The notes beneath the pieces were generated by a model that worked only from the letters and a program-made list of their open reading frames with translations, was not told the origin of the DNA and did not search any database. From Bacillota bacterium (lineage in GTDB: Bacteria > Bacillota > Clostridia > Acetivibrionales > DSM-1351), in contig JAEYHZ010000046.1 of the NCBI GenBank assembly GCA_023409265.1, positions 124,001-188,000 of the forward strand: a stretch of 64,000 bases of DNA, in the 5' to 3' direction. The position numbers and the translations under genes were made by a program. Positions 41,515 through 50,950 of the stretch are shown here, one piece after another (positions within the stretch are counted from its first letter, which is position 1; the number at the start of each line of letters is the position of its first letter).

Positions 41515-42582
41515 ATGGGGACAGCAATTCACAGGATTGAAATTCCTACAATAATGGAAGTTGGCAGCGACAGGCTTGCAAATGTAGGCTCGTATATTGA
41601 GAGAGCCGGAATTACAAAAGTAGTTGTTCTTTTTGGGGAAGGTATCAGAGAGCTTTTCGGAGAAAAAATAGTCTCATCGGTAAAAGACAGACCGTCCCTT
41701 ACAATTCTGGATACTTATGATTTTGACGATATTACAATCGAAAATCTCGTCCCCAGGGCATTTTCAGTTCCGTCAAAAGCGGATGCTGTAATAGGTGTGG
41801 GAGGGGGAAAGGTGCTTGATACTGCAAAGTATATAGCCTTCCTGAACAATCTTCCTTTTATAAGTATACCGACCTCAACCTCAAATGATGGTTTTTCAAG
41901 TTCGGGCTGTTCTCTGATAATCAATGGAAAAAGAACCTCGGTTCATGCGGCGATGCCCTTTGGGATTATTGTGGATCTTGACGTTATAAAAAATTCTCCT
42001 CTAAAATTTATTTATTCCGGCCTGGGGGATATCATATCCAAGATTTCAGCGGTTTTTGACTGGTATTTTGAAGAACAGCACAATGTTTCAAAGGTTGATG
42101 ACTTTGCTGCCATGCTGGCAAAAAAATCAGTTAATAGTATAGTCCGTATGCCATATACCCAAATTACAGAGCAGTTTTTCCTTAAAGAAATGGTTGATTC
42201 ACTTACCATGAGCGGTATTGCAATGGAAATAGCGGGTAACAGCGCTCCTGCCAGCGGCAGTGAACACCTGATTTCACATGCTCTTGACAAAATACTTGAC
42301 AAGCCTCAGCTCCACGGAATACAGGTTGGTATTTCAACATACCTTATAAGCCTTGTACAGCAGCACAGATACGAAAGAATAGAGAAGTTCCTTGGTGATA
42401 CAGGTTTTTTTGATTATGTTGAAACCTTGAAGCTTAAGGCTGAGGATTTTGAAAAAGCCATTGACATTGCTCCTTCCATCAAACCCAACAGATATACTTA
42501 CATTCATCTGGAGGAAAACCGAAACAAGGCAAAGGAGCTTCTAAGGAGCAATGAGATACTTAAGAGAATACTTGCCGGCTAA
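41515..42582 (+). CDS. sn-glycerol-1-phosphate dehydrogenase-like (AraM/EgsA family)
   Basis: 355 residues from ATG 41515 behind AAGGAGGAG; the longer in-frame start overlaps the HAD gene. The family belongs to Fe/Zn-dependent alcohol dehydrogenases: VIGVGGGKVLDTAKY binds NAD(P)H, PTSTSNDGFSSSG is the EgsA/AraM signature, and the metal ligands are in GLGDIISKI (Asp), GSEHLISHALD (His) and LHGIQVG (His). EgsA makes glycerol-1-phosphate from dihydroxyacetone phosphate, the archaeal lipid stereoisomer; AraM does so in Bacillus. No prenyltransferase (PcrB) gene is close. Co-transcription with the HAD phosphatase is likely. Confidence 0.85.
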   Translation: MGTAIHRIEIPTIMEVGSDRLANVGSYIERAGITKVVVLFGEGIRELFGEKIVSSVKDRPSLTILDTYDFDDITIENLVPRAFSVPSKADAVIGVGGGKVLDTAKYIAFLNNLPFISIPTSTSNDGFSSSGCSLIINGKRTSVHAAMPFGIIVDLDVIKNSPLKFIYSGLGDIISKISAVFDWYFEEQHNVSKVDDFAAMLAKKSVNSIVRMPYTQITEQFFLKEMVDSLTMSGIAMEIAGNSAPASGSEHLISHALDKILDKPQLHGIQVGISTYLISLVQQHRYERIEKFLGDTGFFDYVETLKLKAEDFEKAIDIAPSIKPNRYTYIHLEENRNKAKELLRSNEILKRILAG

Positions 42583-42655
42583 GAGAATACTTGTCGGCTA
42601 GTAATAATTCTTTCACCTGAATTATCAACTGCATAATTAAATTTTTTGAATTAAT

Positions 42656-42676
42656 AAAGCCGGCAGAGCCGGCTTT
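42656..42676 (+). terminator. terminator hairpin after G1PDH gene
   Basis: AAAGCCGGC (42656-42664), AGA loop, GCCGGCTTT (42668-42676), a perfect 9-bp stem with A/T flanks; it can work from both strands, here between convergent genes. Confidence 0.75.
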
Positions 42677-42691
42677 AAATGTATTGTGCCT

Positions 42692-42743
42692 ATTAACTAT
42701 TACCAATAACTATTACCAATAACTATTACCAATAACTATTCCC
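42692..42743. repeat. four tandem 13-bp repeats
   Basis: AATAACTATTACC-type units at 42692, 42705, 42718 and 42731; the middle two are perfect, the outer two differ by one or two bases. Located between convergent genes just before the L-lactate dehydrogenase stop. A likely slippage-prone minisatellite with no evident function. Confidence 0.75.
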
Positions 42744-42754
42744 CTATATATTCA

Positions 42755-43705
42755 CTATATATTAAGACCACTTATAACCTCTTTAAGGGATTTCGCAGAC
42801 TTTTGGAGTAAAGCATTCTCTTCATCACTGAGAGGAACGTTAATGATCCTTGAAATACCTTCTGAATTTACCTGACTAGGTATGCTGAGGCAGATGTCCT
42901 CAAGTCCGTATTCTCCTTCCAACAGGCTGGAGACGGTCAGGATAGAGTTTTCATTCCTGACTATGGCCTCTACAATCCTCCTGACGGCCAGTGCAACAGC
43001 ATAATAGGTTGCACCTTTACGGTCAATGATTTCATAAGCCGCATTTTTGACATTATTGTAGGTGGTTTCCTTAAAGCTTTCACTGTCACAGGACCTGCAA
43101 TCCTTGCAGTACGTATCCATCGGTACTCCGGCAATGGATGCAAGGCTCCAGGTTGGCACTTCGGTATCTCCGTGTTCACCGATTATATAAGCATGAACAT
43201 TCCTGGGGTCGATTCCCATATGCTCCCCGATCATGTATTTAAAACGGGCTGAATCAAGCACTGTTCCTGAACCAATCACCCGGTTTTTAGGGAAGCCTGA
43301 GAGCTTATAAGTAACATAAGTAAGGATATCAACGGGATTTGTTACAACCAGCAGGATGCAGTCGGTGTTGTACTTTACGATATTACCGATAACATCTCTG
43401 AATATGGCTGTATTTTTATTAACCAGGTCAATTCTGGTCTCGCCGGGCTTTTGGTTGGCTCCTCCTGTAATAACAACTATGTCTGCATCCTTACAATCTG
43501 AATAATCACCACCGTATATTTTTACGGGCCTCACGAAGGGCATTCCATGATTCATGTCCATTGCTTCGCCCTCGGCCTTTCTTGCGTTTATATCAATAAG
43601 GACCAATTCTGAAATAAGCCCGCTTAACATAAGAGTGTAGGCTGTCGTGGAACCTACAAAGCCGGTTCCTACTATAGCAATTTTATTGATGGATTTGTTT
43701 TTCAT
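42755..43705 (-). CDS. ldh: L-lactate dehydrogenase
   Basis: 316 residues from ATG at 43705, behind AGGAGG; the in-frame start at 43735 lacks a site. The NAD-binding loop GTGFVGSTTAY is at 13-23, the substrate loop includes GGANQKPGETR with the key Arg, NPVDILTYVTYK follows, and the catalytic His is in GEHGDTEVP (about 177). The pattern is that of L-lactate rather than malate dehydrogenase (Gln rather than Arg in the coenzyme-loop GANQKPG). It reduces pyruvate to L-lactate to re-oxidise NADH; many clostridial forms need fructose-1,6-bisphosphate. Single gene, convergent with the glycerol-1-phosphate dehydrogenase. Confidence 0.93.
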   Translation of the reverse strand: MKNKSINKIAIVGTGFVGSTTAYTLMLSGLISELVLIDINARKAEGEAMDMNHGMPFVRPVKIYGGDYSDCKDADIVVITGGANQKPGETRIDLVNKNTAIFRDVIGNIVKYNTDCILLVVTNPVDILTYVTYKLSGFPKNRVIGSGTVLDSARFKYMIGEHMGIDPRNVHAYIIGEHGDTEVPTWSLASIAGVPMDTYCKDCRSCDSESFKETTYNNVKNAAYEIIDRKGATYYAVALAVRRIVEAIVRNENSILTVSSLLEGEYGLEDICLSIPSQVNSEGISRIINVPLSDEENALLQKSAKSLKEVISGLNI

Positions 43706-43886
43706 ATTGAACCTCCTATATCTGTAATCGGGCAATAGAGCCCGGTGTAGCTTTTTTCTTTACTCATTATAAAATATACCCGAAAAGTGGTAATTTGTAA
43801 CAATAATATATTTGAATATATTTGATATATATTGTAAAATATTATTATATTTTTGCAAAAAAAAGCAAGGTTAAGGAGCAAAATTT

Positions 43887-45017
43887 ATGCAATTTTTAGT
43901 TCATCAACAGATGAATATTTTATCCGGGGCTGTATTATTTCTTTTTGGAATATACGCCGTAAGCGTTTTGGATAAAAAAACTGTGATTAATAAAATTTAC
44001 CTTGCTTCGTTATTTTTAAATTTGTTTCTTATAAATCTTGAAATCATTCTTACTTTGCTTGTTGAATATAAAATTGAATTATTTTGGGTCCGTTTCATAT
44101 CATTTGTACTGTACGTTCTATCTCCCATACTCTCATATTTGTTCCTTAAATTTATTTGTCACTACTTTTCGTCCCATTATAAAATTAGAAATCCTGTTCG
44201 TTCCATTTTTTATTTCTTGATTATTACAAATACACTAACTTCTATTTTTTCATCAATAAACCGAACCTTCGATACAAAAAACTTATCTCACTACATAATT
44301 CCTTTTGTTATATCCCTGGCTTTTCTTATTTTTAGTGTTTATGTTATAAAAACCAGCAAGAAGATGCTTCTGAAATTTGAATATGCTTATATACTGGCAA
44401 TAAGCCTCATTACAAATATATTGGTTTTCATTCAGCTGTTTATCAATGAAACCATGTTTGTTTGGTGCAGCAGCACCTTTACCATAATAATGATGTTCAT
44501 AGTAATACAACAAAGAGAGCTGTACAGGGATTCATTAACCGGTGCCAGAAACAGGCTGGTCTTGAAAAGATGTCTGGAAGCCTATACCAGAAAGCCAGCA
44601 GGAAGTTTAGCCATCATTATGATAGATCTGGATTACTTTAAAAATATAAATGACCTGTACGGTCATTCAGAAGGTGACAATGCTCTCAAAGTTTTTGTCA
44701 GGCTGCTTCAGAAGGTATTCTCGGATAGCGGGATAGTAATCCGCATGGGCGGGGATGAATTTCTGATTCTGATCTACAATTTGTCAGCTGCAAAAGTTAA
44801 CGAACTTATTTATAAAATGGATAATATAGTGGACAAGTATAACGATAAAGGAGGAAAGCCTTACAGCATCAAATACAGCTGTGCAAGCGGCGTGTATAAA
44901 AATGATATGAGTATTGAGCAGTTCATACATGAGATTGATCTCAAGATGTATAGCCATAAAAATAGTCACAGAAATAATCACAGAAGAAAGACCTGGAGCA
45001 TTGAAAGTGAATATTAA
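43887..45017 (+). CDS. membrane diguanylate cyclase (GGDEF, active-site intact)
   Basis: 376 residues. Seven hydrophobic helices (about 12-205) form the sensor, followed by a GGDEF domain (about 212-365) starting YRDSLTGARNRLVLKR. The active motif MGGDEF is intact, and DLDYFKNIND supplies the metal/nucleotide residues. There is no RxxD inhibitory site at the usual position (the residues are SDSG), so product feedback is not expected. It should make cyclic-di-GMP from GTP and could feed the receptor-like protein at 30.3 kb; that link is only a suggestion. Confidence 0.9.
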   Translation: MQFLVHQQMNILSGAVLFLFGIYAVSVLDKKTVINKIYLASLFLNLFLINLEIILTLLVEYKIELFWVRFISFVLYVLSPILSYLFLKFICHYFSSHYKIRNPVRSIFYFLIITNTLTSIFSSINRTFDTKNLSHYIIPFVISLAFLIFSVYVIKTSKKMLLKFEYAYILAISLITNILVFIQLFINETMFVWCSSTFTIIMMFIVIQQRELYRDSLTGARNRLVLKRCLEAYTRKPAGSLAIIMIDLDYFKNINDLYGHSEGDNALKVFVRLLQKVFSDSGIVIRMGGDEFLILIYNLSAAKVNELIYKMDNIVDKYNDKGGKPYSIKYSCASGVYKNDMSIEQFIHEIDLKMYSHKNSHRNNHRRKTWSIESEY

Positions 45018-45113
45018 ACAGCATAATGCTTATGTGGGTTTGGTATTGATTTATATAATACATATATGTATAATTTTGGTAGGAAAATTATGAAAAGGGA
45101 GGTCGCTAAAGTT

Positions 45114-45506
45114 ATGATTACATGGAGAGATGATTTTTTATTGGGTATTGAACATATCGACAAGCAGCATCAGCAGCTATTCAGGATTGCGACAGATATT
45201 CATGAACTTATTAAAAACGAACTGATTACCGACAAATATGACCAAATTCTTAAGCTGCTGGGCCAGTTAAAGGAGTATACCATATTTCATTTTACATCCG
45301 AAGAGGAATATATGATGAGTATCGGGTATAGAAAGCTATTGAGTCATAAGGTGGAACACAGTGACTTCATAGAAAAAATAAATAATGTGGATTTAAATAA
45401 AATCGATATGGATCATGAACAATATCTCATTGAGATACTTGATTTTGTTGTTAAATGGATTTCAGACCACATATTACTGACAGATAGAGCATACACTGTT
45501 AAATAA
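45114..45506 (+). CDS. bacteriohemerythrin
   Basis: 130 residues from ATG 45114 (GGGAGG site upstream); an in-frame ATG at 45090 precedes that site and is less likely. The full di-iron ligand set is seen: H in GIEHIDKQH (two His), HFTSEEEYM (His and Glu), HKVEHSDF (two His) and SDHILLTD (His and Asp). Single-domain bacteriohemerythrins reversibly bind O2 and are used by anaerobes and microaerophiles for O2 sensing or delivery. The neighbouring NADH oxidase gene suggests O2 scavenging. Its own terminator follows. Confidence 0.93.
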   Translation: MITWRDDFLLGIEHIDKQHQQLFRIATDIHELIKNELITDKYDQILKLLGQLKEYTIFHFTSEEEYMMSIGYRKLLSHKVEHSDFIEKINNVDLNKIDMDHEQYLIEILDFVVKWISDHILLTDRAYTVK

Positions 45507-45520
45507 TGAGTAATGTAGAT

Positions 45521-45563
45521 AAAAACATATACCTTACTGTTAGACTAAGGTATGTGTTTTTTT
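45521..45563 (+). terminator. terminator of bacteriohemerythrin gene
   Basis: ACATATACCTTA (about 45525-45536) pairs with TAAGGTATGTGT (45546-45557) with one bulge or mismatch, followed by TTTTTTT. Confidence 0.8.
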
Positions 45564-45687
45564 CAGTTATTTCATAATTTATTTATTATTTGTTTTGCAT
45601 ATTTAGTATAGTGGTATATAGTCTATGGAAAATAATATAAATAAATAAAATATATAGGTCGGATTACAGACCTGCGGGAGGCCGGAT

Positions 45688-47016
45688 ATGAAGGTAGTGA
45701 TTATAGGTTGCACGCACGCTGGAACAGCTGCGGCAAGTAATATTGCAAAATTGTATAAAGATGCAGAGATTACTGTATATGAAAAAAATAATAATATTTC
45801 TTTCCTTTCCTGTGGTATCGCTTTGTATGTCGGCGGAGTAGTCAAAGATCCAAAAGGGCTCTTCTATTCCTCGCCTGAAAAGCTTAAGGAGCTTGGGGTT
45901 GTAACCAGAATGAAGCATGAGGTGCTTGATGTCAATCTGGAAGAAAAATCTCTTGTTATTAAAAATTTGGAGGATAATTCCGAATTTGTGGACAACTTTG
46001 ACAAACTTATAGTAACTTCCGGCTCATGGCCCATTATTCCCCAGATAGATGGCATAACCATGGATAATATTCTGTTGTCAAAGAATTACGATCATTCAAA
46101 TGAGATCATTGCTTGTTCCAAAGATGCGGAGAATATTGTTGTAGTTGGTGCAGGTTATATTGGAGTAGAACTTGTAGAGGCTTTTACTGAAAAAGGAAAG
46201 AAGGTTACCCTCATTGATACCGAAGAACGGATAATGAATAAGTACTTTGACAGGGAATTTACAGATAGAGCCGAAGAAACCTTTAGAGATCATGGTGTAA
46301 AAATAGCTTTGGGTGAAACAGTTGTTCGTTTTGAAGGCAGTGACAATACAGTTAAAAAAGTAGTGACCGACAAAGGCAGCTACGATGCTGACCTGGTTAT
46401 ATTAAGCATAGGATTTAAGCCGAGTACGGGTTTGTTTAAAGATAAGCTTCAAATGCTTGCTAATGGGGCAATAATTGTGGACGAATATATGCAAACCAGC
46501 TGTAAGGACGTATTTGCGGCAGGTGACTGCTGTGCAGTAATATATAATCCAATCGGAAAACATCAATACATTCCTCTTGCAACAAATGCAGTCAGAATGG
46601 GGACACTTGTGGCCAAGAACCTTGTTAATCAATCAGTAAAATATCTCGGGACACAGGCCACATCCGGTATAAAGATCTATGATCTCAATTGCGCTGCTAC
46701 AGGTCTTACCGAAACAATGGCCAAAGCTCTTGAAATAGAAGTTAAGACTGTCACAGTCAGAGAAAACTACAGACCTGAGTTTATGCCAACACATGAAGAA
46801 GTCTTGCTCAAGGTTGTTTACGACAGCGATACAAGAGTTATCCTGGGAGCTCAGATTCAATCAAAAGCTGATTTGACCCAGTCAATAAATACACTTTCGG
46901 TAGTAATTCAGAACAAAATGACTATAGATGAGCTGGCTTTTATTGATTTCTTTTTCCAGCCACATTATAACAAACCCTGGAATATACTGAATATGGCAGG
47001 GTTGCAGGCCGAATAA
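45688..47016 (+). CDS. NADH oxidase / CoA-disulfide reductase family flavoprotein
   Basis: 442 residues. The N-terminus VVIIGCTHAGTAAA binds FAD, with H10 as in H2O-forming NADH oxidases. SFLSCGIALYVGG carries the single redox Cys (C42), VVGAGYIGVELVEAF binds NAD(P)H, and FAAGDC is the second FAD motif. The C-terminal dimerisation domain has FFFQPHYNKPWN near the end. The family includes water-forming NADH oxidase and CoA-disulfide reductase; the IALYVGG context and H10 favour the oxidase. It would reduce O2 to water in the cytoplasm, protecting an anaerobe, beside the O2-binding hemerythrin gene. Confidence 0.88.
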   Translation: MKVVIIGCTHAGTAAASNIAKLYKDAEITVYEKNNNISFLSCGIALYVGGVVKDPKGLFYSSPEKLKELGVVTRMKHEVLDVNLEEKSLVIKNLEDNSEFVDNFDKLIVTSGSWPIIPQIDGITMDNILLSKNYDHSNEIIACSKDAENIVVVGAGYIGVELVEAFTEKGKKVTLIDTEERIMNKYFDREFTDRAEETFRDHGVKIALGETVVRFEGSDNTVKKVVTDKGSYDADLVILSIGFKPSTGLFKDKLQMLANGAIIVDEYMQTSCKDVFAAGDCCAVIYNPIGKHQYIPLATNAVRMGTLVAKNLVNQSVKYLGTQATSGIKIYDLNCAATGLTETMAKALEIEVKTVTVRENYRPEFMPTHEEVLLKVVYDSDTRVILGAQIQSKADLTQSINTLSVVIQNKMTIDELAFIDFFFQPHYNKPWNILNMAGLQAE

Positions 47017-47040
47017 CAAATAATACCACAGAATCCAAAT

Positions 47041-47080
47041 AAAAGCCGATTATGCTAACCCATAATCGGCCTTTATTATT
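47041..47080 (+). terminator. terminator of NADH oxidase gene
   Basis: GCCGATTATG (47045-47054) pairs perfectly with CATAATCGGC (47061-47070), with A and T runs on either side. Confidence 0.85.
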
Positions 47081-47109
47081 TCTGCCCTTAGTAATGAAAA
47101 TTTAATAGT

Positions 47110-47138
47110 TTGCAATAATACTGCATATTTGATAAAAT
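47110..47138 (+). promoter_or_regulatory. probable promoter of YesM/YesN operon
   Basis: TTGCAA (47110-47115), 17 bp, TAAAAT (47133-47138). A second TATAAT at 47180-47185 lacks a good -35. About 80 nt of leader before the kinase start. Confidence 0.4.
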
Positions 47139-47217
47139 CAAGCAGTATAAACGAACATAACTTAACAATTGTAAGCATTTATAATGCAATTAATCCTGTT
47201 ATATGATTGGTGATCTT

Positions 47218-49068
47218 ATGCAGTCTGAATTGGTTAAAACACGTAAGATTAAATATGAGTCAATGGTGTGTTTATATAATAATATAAAAAACAATATAAG
47301 CAATCTGGCTCAAAAAGTTAGAAGGATACCAATTATTCAGCGTATTTTTCTTGGCTTTCTCATTATATCAATAATACCCATAGCTTTAGTCGGAGTGTAT
47401 TCAAATTCCAATTACGAAAAATCCATAACCTCAAAACTTAATTCATACTCCGGACAACTGGTTCAGGAAATTACAAAAAACGTTAAAAATGAGACTGACC
47501 AATATGAGAAGCTAAGCGAATCAATTATTATGAATGATTATGTACAGGATGGGATTCTAAAGTTCGGTGAATTGAACGACATTGAAAAAAACAATCTTAT
47601 GGATAATCTGACAAATAAATTCAGCAGAGAGCTCTTCAATTATAAAAATGTCAAGAGTATAAGTATCAGATTTCCAGATGGCAACACATTTTATGATCTG
47701 GGTTATGAAATCTTTAATGAAGGTGACGTTAAAGATATAATAAAACATACCGACAATGCTATTGGGAACACATACTGGACCAGCCTCAAATCAAACCTGG
47801 GAAACAGCTGTATAGTGTTGAGCAGAGTTGTATATTCAAAATATAAATATATGCAAAAGCAAGGTTATCTCTTAATAGTAATTGATGAAAGGATATTCGC
47901 CCAGAATACATACAAAAACATAGATCTTGGCAGCGGAAGTGATTTGTTTATAATGAAAAGCAATGGCGCAGTCATTTCCTCTCAGTCTGATAATGTCAAG
48001 AAAGGCTCCGTTCTATCTGATAATAACTTAAAGAACCAGATATTCAATAATTATCTTAAAAACAACAAAACCTTCAGATATAGCTCGGACGAGGGGGATT
48101 TCCTTATTGCAGGAACATTTTTACCGTCCCTGGACTGGTATATTGTCGGACGGGTACCATACAGCTTCATAAGCTCCCAGTCCAGTGAAGTCAGGAACAA
48201 TGTAATTATTGTCAGTATAATTGCCATAGCGGCTTCCATATTGCTCTCTCTTATAATCTATGCCAGTGTTTCGGTTCCGCTAAAGTCGCTTCTGACTTCA
48301 GCTAAACGCATCCGGGATGGCAGGCTTGAGGAGAAGATTGAGGATCAATACAATGATGAAATTAGTGAACTGTCCTTTAATATAAAAACCATGGTTGAAA
48401 GACTCAAAGCCCTCATAGTTGAGGTGGAACTCCAGCAGTCCAGAAAGAGGGAAGCAGAGCTTAAAATGCTTCAGGCCCAAATAAATCCACATTTTTTGTT
48501 TAATACTTTGAATTCTCTTAAGTGGTCAGCAATGTTAAGCGGCAATAAAACACTGGAAGATGGGCTGGGCGCTCTTTCCGGGCTTTTAAAGGATACAATA
48601 CTCAATAAGGAAGAAATAATATCACTGGAAAAAGAAATAGAAAACCTGAACAATTATGCAACTATTCAAGCTATTAGGTATGCTAATTCCTTCAATATCA
48701 ACTATGATATTGAAAAAGGGCTTGAAAAGAGCATGATTATTAAATTCATTTTACAGCCAATTGTGGAGAACTCAATCATTCACGGTATTGATGACGATGA
48801 AAGAACTGTAAATATAAATATTTCTGCCAGAAGTATGGAGGATTTGCTGCTGATAGAAATCGCTGATGACGGAAAGGGTTTCAACCCTGAAAGTATTGAT
48901 AACAGCACCAGTAAAAACAAACTTTCGGGAATCGGTATCGATAATGTAAATGAAAGAATCAGACTAAACTTTGGAGATGGATTTGGACTGACAACAAAAA
49001 GCCGGCGGGGAGAAGGTACGGTAACTGATATTATTCTGCCCCTGACCATATGGGAGGAAGAAGGATAA
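47218..49068 (+). CDS. YesM-type sensor histidine kinase
   Basis: About 616 residues; ATG 47218 is preferred because GGTGATC precedes it, while 47203 has no site. Two membrane helices (about 38-60 and 335-358) flank an extracellular ligand domain of roughly 270 residues, then HAMP, a long coil, a His_kinase box with QAQINPHFLFNTLNSLKW (the YesM/LytS type) and HATPase_c (ADDGKGF, GIGIDNV). Such kinases sense extracellular oligosaccharides or their binding proteins. The response-regulator gene overlaps by one base (TAATG), and a carbohydrate importer follows, so the cue is probably the imported sugar. Confidence 0.9.
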   Translation: MQSELVKTRKIKYESMVCLYNNIKNNISNLAQKVRRIPIIQRIFLGFLIISIIPIALVGVYSNSNYEKSITSKLNSYSGQLVQEITKNVKNETDQYEKLSESIIMNDYVQDGILKFGELNDIEKNNLMDNLTNKFSRELFNYKNVKSISIRFPDGNTFYDLGYEIFNEGDVKDIIKHTDNAIGNTYWTSLKSNLGNSCIVLSRVVYSKYKYMQKQGYLLIVIDERIFAQNTYKNIDLGSGSDLFIMKSNGAVISSQSDNVKKGSVLSDNNLKNQIFNNYLKNNKTFRYSSDEGDFLIAGTFLPSLDWYIVGRVPYSFISSQSSEVRNNVIIVSIIAIAASILLSLIIYASVSVPLKSLLTSAKRIRDGRLEEKIEDQYNDEISELSFNIKTMVERLKALIVEVELQQSRKREAELKMLQAQINPHFLFNTLNSLKWSAMLSGNKTLEDGLGALSGLLKDTILNKEEIISLEKEIENLNNYATIQAIRYANSFNINYDIEKGLEKSMIIKFILQPIVENSIIHGIDDDERTVNINISARSMEDLLLIEIADDGKGFNPESIDNSTSKNKLSGIGIDNVNERIRLNFGDGFGLTTKSRRGEGTVTDIILPLTIWEEEG

Positions 49069-50654
49069 TGTACAGTGTATTGATCGTAGATGATGAAAAG
49101 ATAGTAAAGCTTGCCATTAAATCAATGATCAAGTGGGAGGACAGCGGCTTTGAACTGGCAGGAACAGCATCAGACGGAATGAAGGCTCTACAGCTCTGTG
49201 AAAAAAATAAACCTGATATTATTATAACAGATTTAAAAATGCCACATATGGATGGTATTGAATTAATAAAGAGATTAAAACAGATGAATTATGACGGAGA
49301 GATTCTCGTATTAAGCAATTATAATGATTTTGAACTTGTCAGGGAGGCAATGAAGTACGGGGCACATGACTATATACTTAAAGTAACTGTTAAATCGGAT
49401 GACTTTATGCGAGTCCTGGAGGAAATCAGAGACAAACTTGAGAAAAAAAGAGGGTACGAGAAAAGCATAACAAATGTTGAAAAGAATCTTGACACCGTGA
49501 GGATTGAATATATTAAAACCATTCTGGCCGGCGATGAAGAGGAACTGCTTAAAAAATCGGATACAATTTCACATATGTTGGAGAAAGATTTAAATGATTG
49601 TCTGCAAAGCTTTATTATTACAAGTAAAGACTGTGAAGCAATAAAAAAGACCGGTCAGGGTCTTGGGGAGATAATAAAAAATATAGCAGGCAACATATTT
49701 TCAGCTTATAATTGGTATTCGGTTATTGAATACGAAATGAATACGGTTTTTATTTTACTAAATACTGACCGGAGCACCGGGATTATGTCCACAAAAGAAG
49801 CTGCTGACAGAATAATCGAACTTGCTAATATGTATTTCAATCTGAAAACTGGAATAGTATACCGTGATACAGCTGGAAAAAACAGTTCTGTAGTTAGTGA
49901 AATAATAAAATGCAGGAAAGCCTCAGAACTGCTGTTTTATAATAAATTCTGTGAAAACAGTCTTTCGGGCGATGTGGTTCCGGTCAATGATGAAAAGCAG
50001 GGCAGAGAACAGGCTTTATTAATTTCAGACGAGATTTATTCGAATATGGTCATGGGCGAGACTCAAAGTGTAATCGGGCGTCTCGAGTCTCTTATTGATG
50101 CCGGTGCACAGGCTTTATTAAATCCTTACCGCCTTAAAAAGCTTCTTAAAAAAATACTTCGTGATGTTGAGAAAAAACTCATTAATAACGGCTACAGTGC
50201 CGATGAGGTTTTTGACGAGTACAATAATGATGATGATGTTATTTTTTCTGCACCGTCAGAGGCCCATCTGCGGGAAGCCTTGACAAGTATTGTAAAGGCC
50301 GCTGCAGGCAGGATTATGAGTGTCAGAGAGAGAGCCTATAGAAGAGAAGTCAGAGAAGCTTTAAGATATATTTATGAAAATATAACTCATAAAATAACAG
50401 TTCCTCAGATTGCAAAAAAGGTTAATTTGACCGACACATATCTTTGCAAAATTTTTAAGACCGATGTAGGAAAAAGCATTATCGATTACATAAACGAGTT
50501 AAAGATGAAAAAAGCATACGAACTTCTTGATTCCAAGGATTATCTCATTAAGGAGGCTGCAGCGGCTGTAGGGATTGATGACCAGTTTTATTTCAACAGG
50601 CTCTTTAAAAAATATTTCGGTGTAACTCCAAAAGAAGTCAAACAAAAAATGTAA
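49068..50654 (+). CDS. YesN-type AraC-family response regulator
   Basis: 528 residues from ATG 49068, with GGAGGAAG just upstream. Receiver domain 1-120 with phospho-acceptor D55 in IIITDLKMPHMDG, a long variable middle section (about 135-420), and a C-terminal AraC/XylS double helix-turn-helix (about 430-528; ITVPQIAKKVNLTDTYLCKIFK and AAAVGIDDQFYFNRLFKKYFGVTP). It is the partner of the preceding YesM-type kinase and the likely activator of the solute-binding/permease/fucosidase genes downstream. A strong terminator separates them, so regulation would be in trans. Confidence 0.92.
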   Translation: MYSVLIVDDEKIVKLAIKSMIKWEDSGFELAGTASDGMKALQLCEKNKPDIIITDLKMPHMDGIELIKRLKQMNYDGEILVLSNYNDFELVREAMKYGAHDYILKVTVKSDDFMRVLEEIRDKLEKKRGYEKSITNVEKNLDTVRIEYIKTILAGDEEELLKKSDTISHMLEKDLNDCLQSFIITSKDCEAIKKTGQGLGEIIKNIAGNIFSAYNWYSVIEYEMNTVFILLNTDRSTGIMSTKEAADRIIELANMYFNLKTGIVYRDTAGKNSSVVSEIIKCRKASELLFYNKFCENSLSGDVVPVNDEKQGREQALLISDEIYSNMVMGETQSVIGRLESLIDAGAQALLNPYRLKKLLKKILRDVEKKLINNGYSADEVFDEYNNDDDVIFSAPSEAHLREALTSIVKAAAGRIMSVRERAYRREVREALRYIYENITHKITVPQIAKKVNLTDTYLCKIFKTDVGKSIIDYINELKMKKAYELLDSKDYLIKEAAAAVGIDDQFYFNRLFKKYFGVTPKEVKQKM

Positions 50655-50659
50655 CAGAA

Positions 50660-50707
50660 AAACATATACTATTTTGCAAAAAAGATAAAATAGTATATGT
50701 TTTTTTC
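50660..50707 (+). terminator. terminator of YesM/YesN operon
   Basis: AACATATACTATTTT (50661-50675) pairs with AAAATAGTATATGTT (about 50687-50702) around an 11-nt loop, followed by T. A near-perfect 15-bp stem. Confidence 0.88.
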
Positions 50708-50950
50708 AATGGTTTGAAAATCAGCACATCAGTGATGAAAGACGCCCCCAATCACGCCAGAATTATATATACTATGCATAGAAATGTCAATGTGATTAAG
50801 TTCTTGAAGGGATTATTATTATAAATGAATTAAAAACCATTAAGGCATGATCAGATAATGAAATCCTTTTTCATGGGAGCGGTATTCGATAATAGTACCT
50901 TGAAAGATGGAAGATTATTATTTAATCATTCTAAAAAAGGAGAGGTTGAA

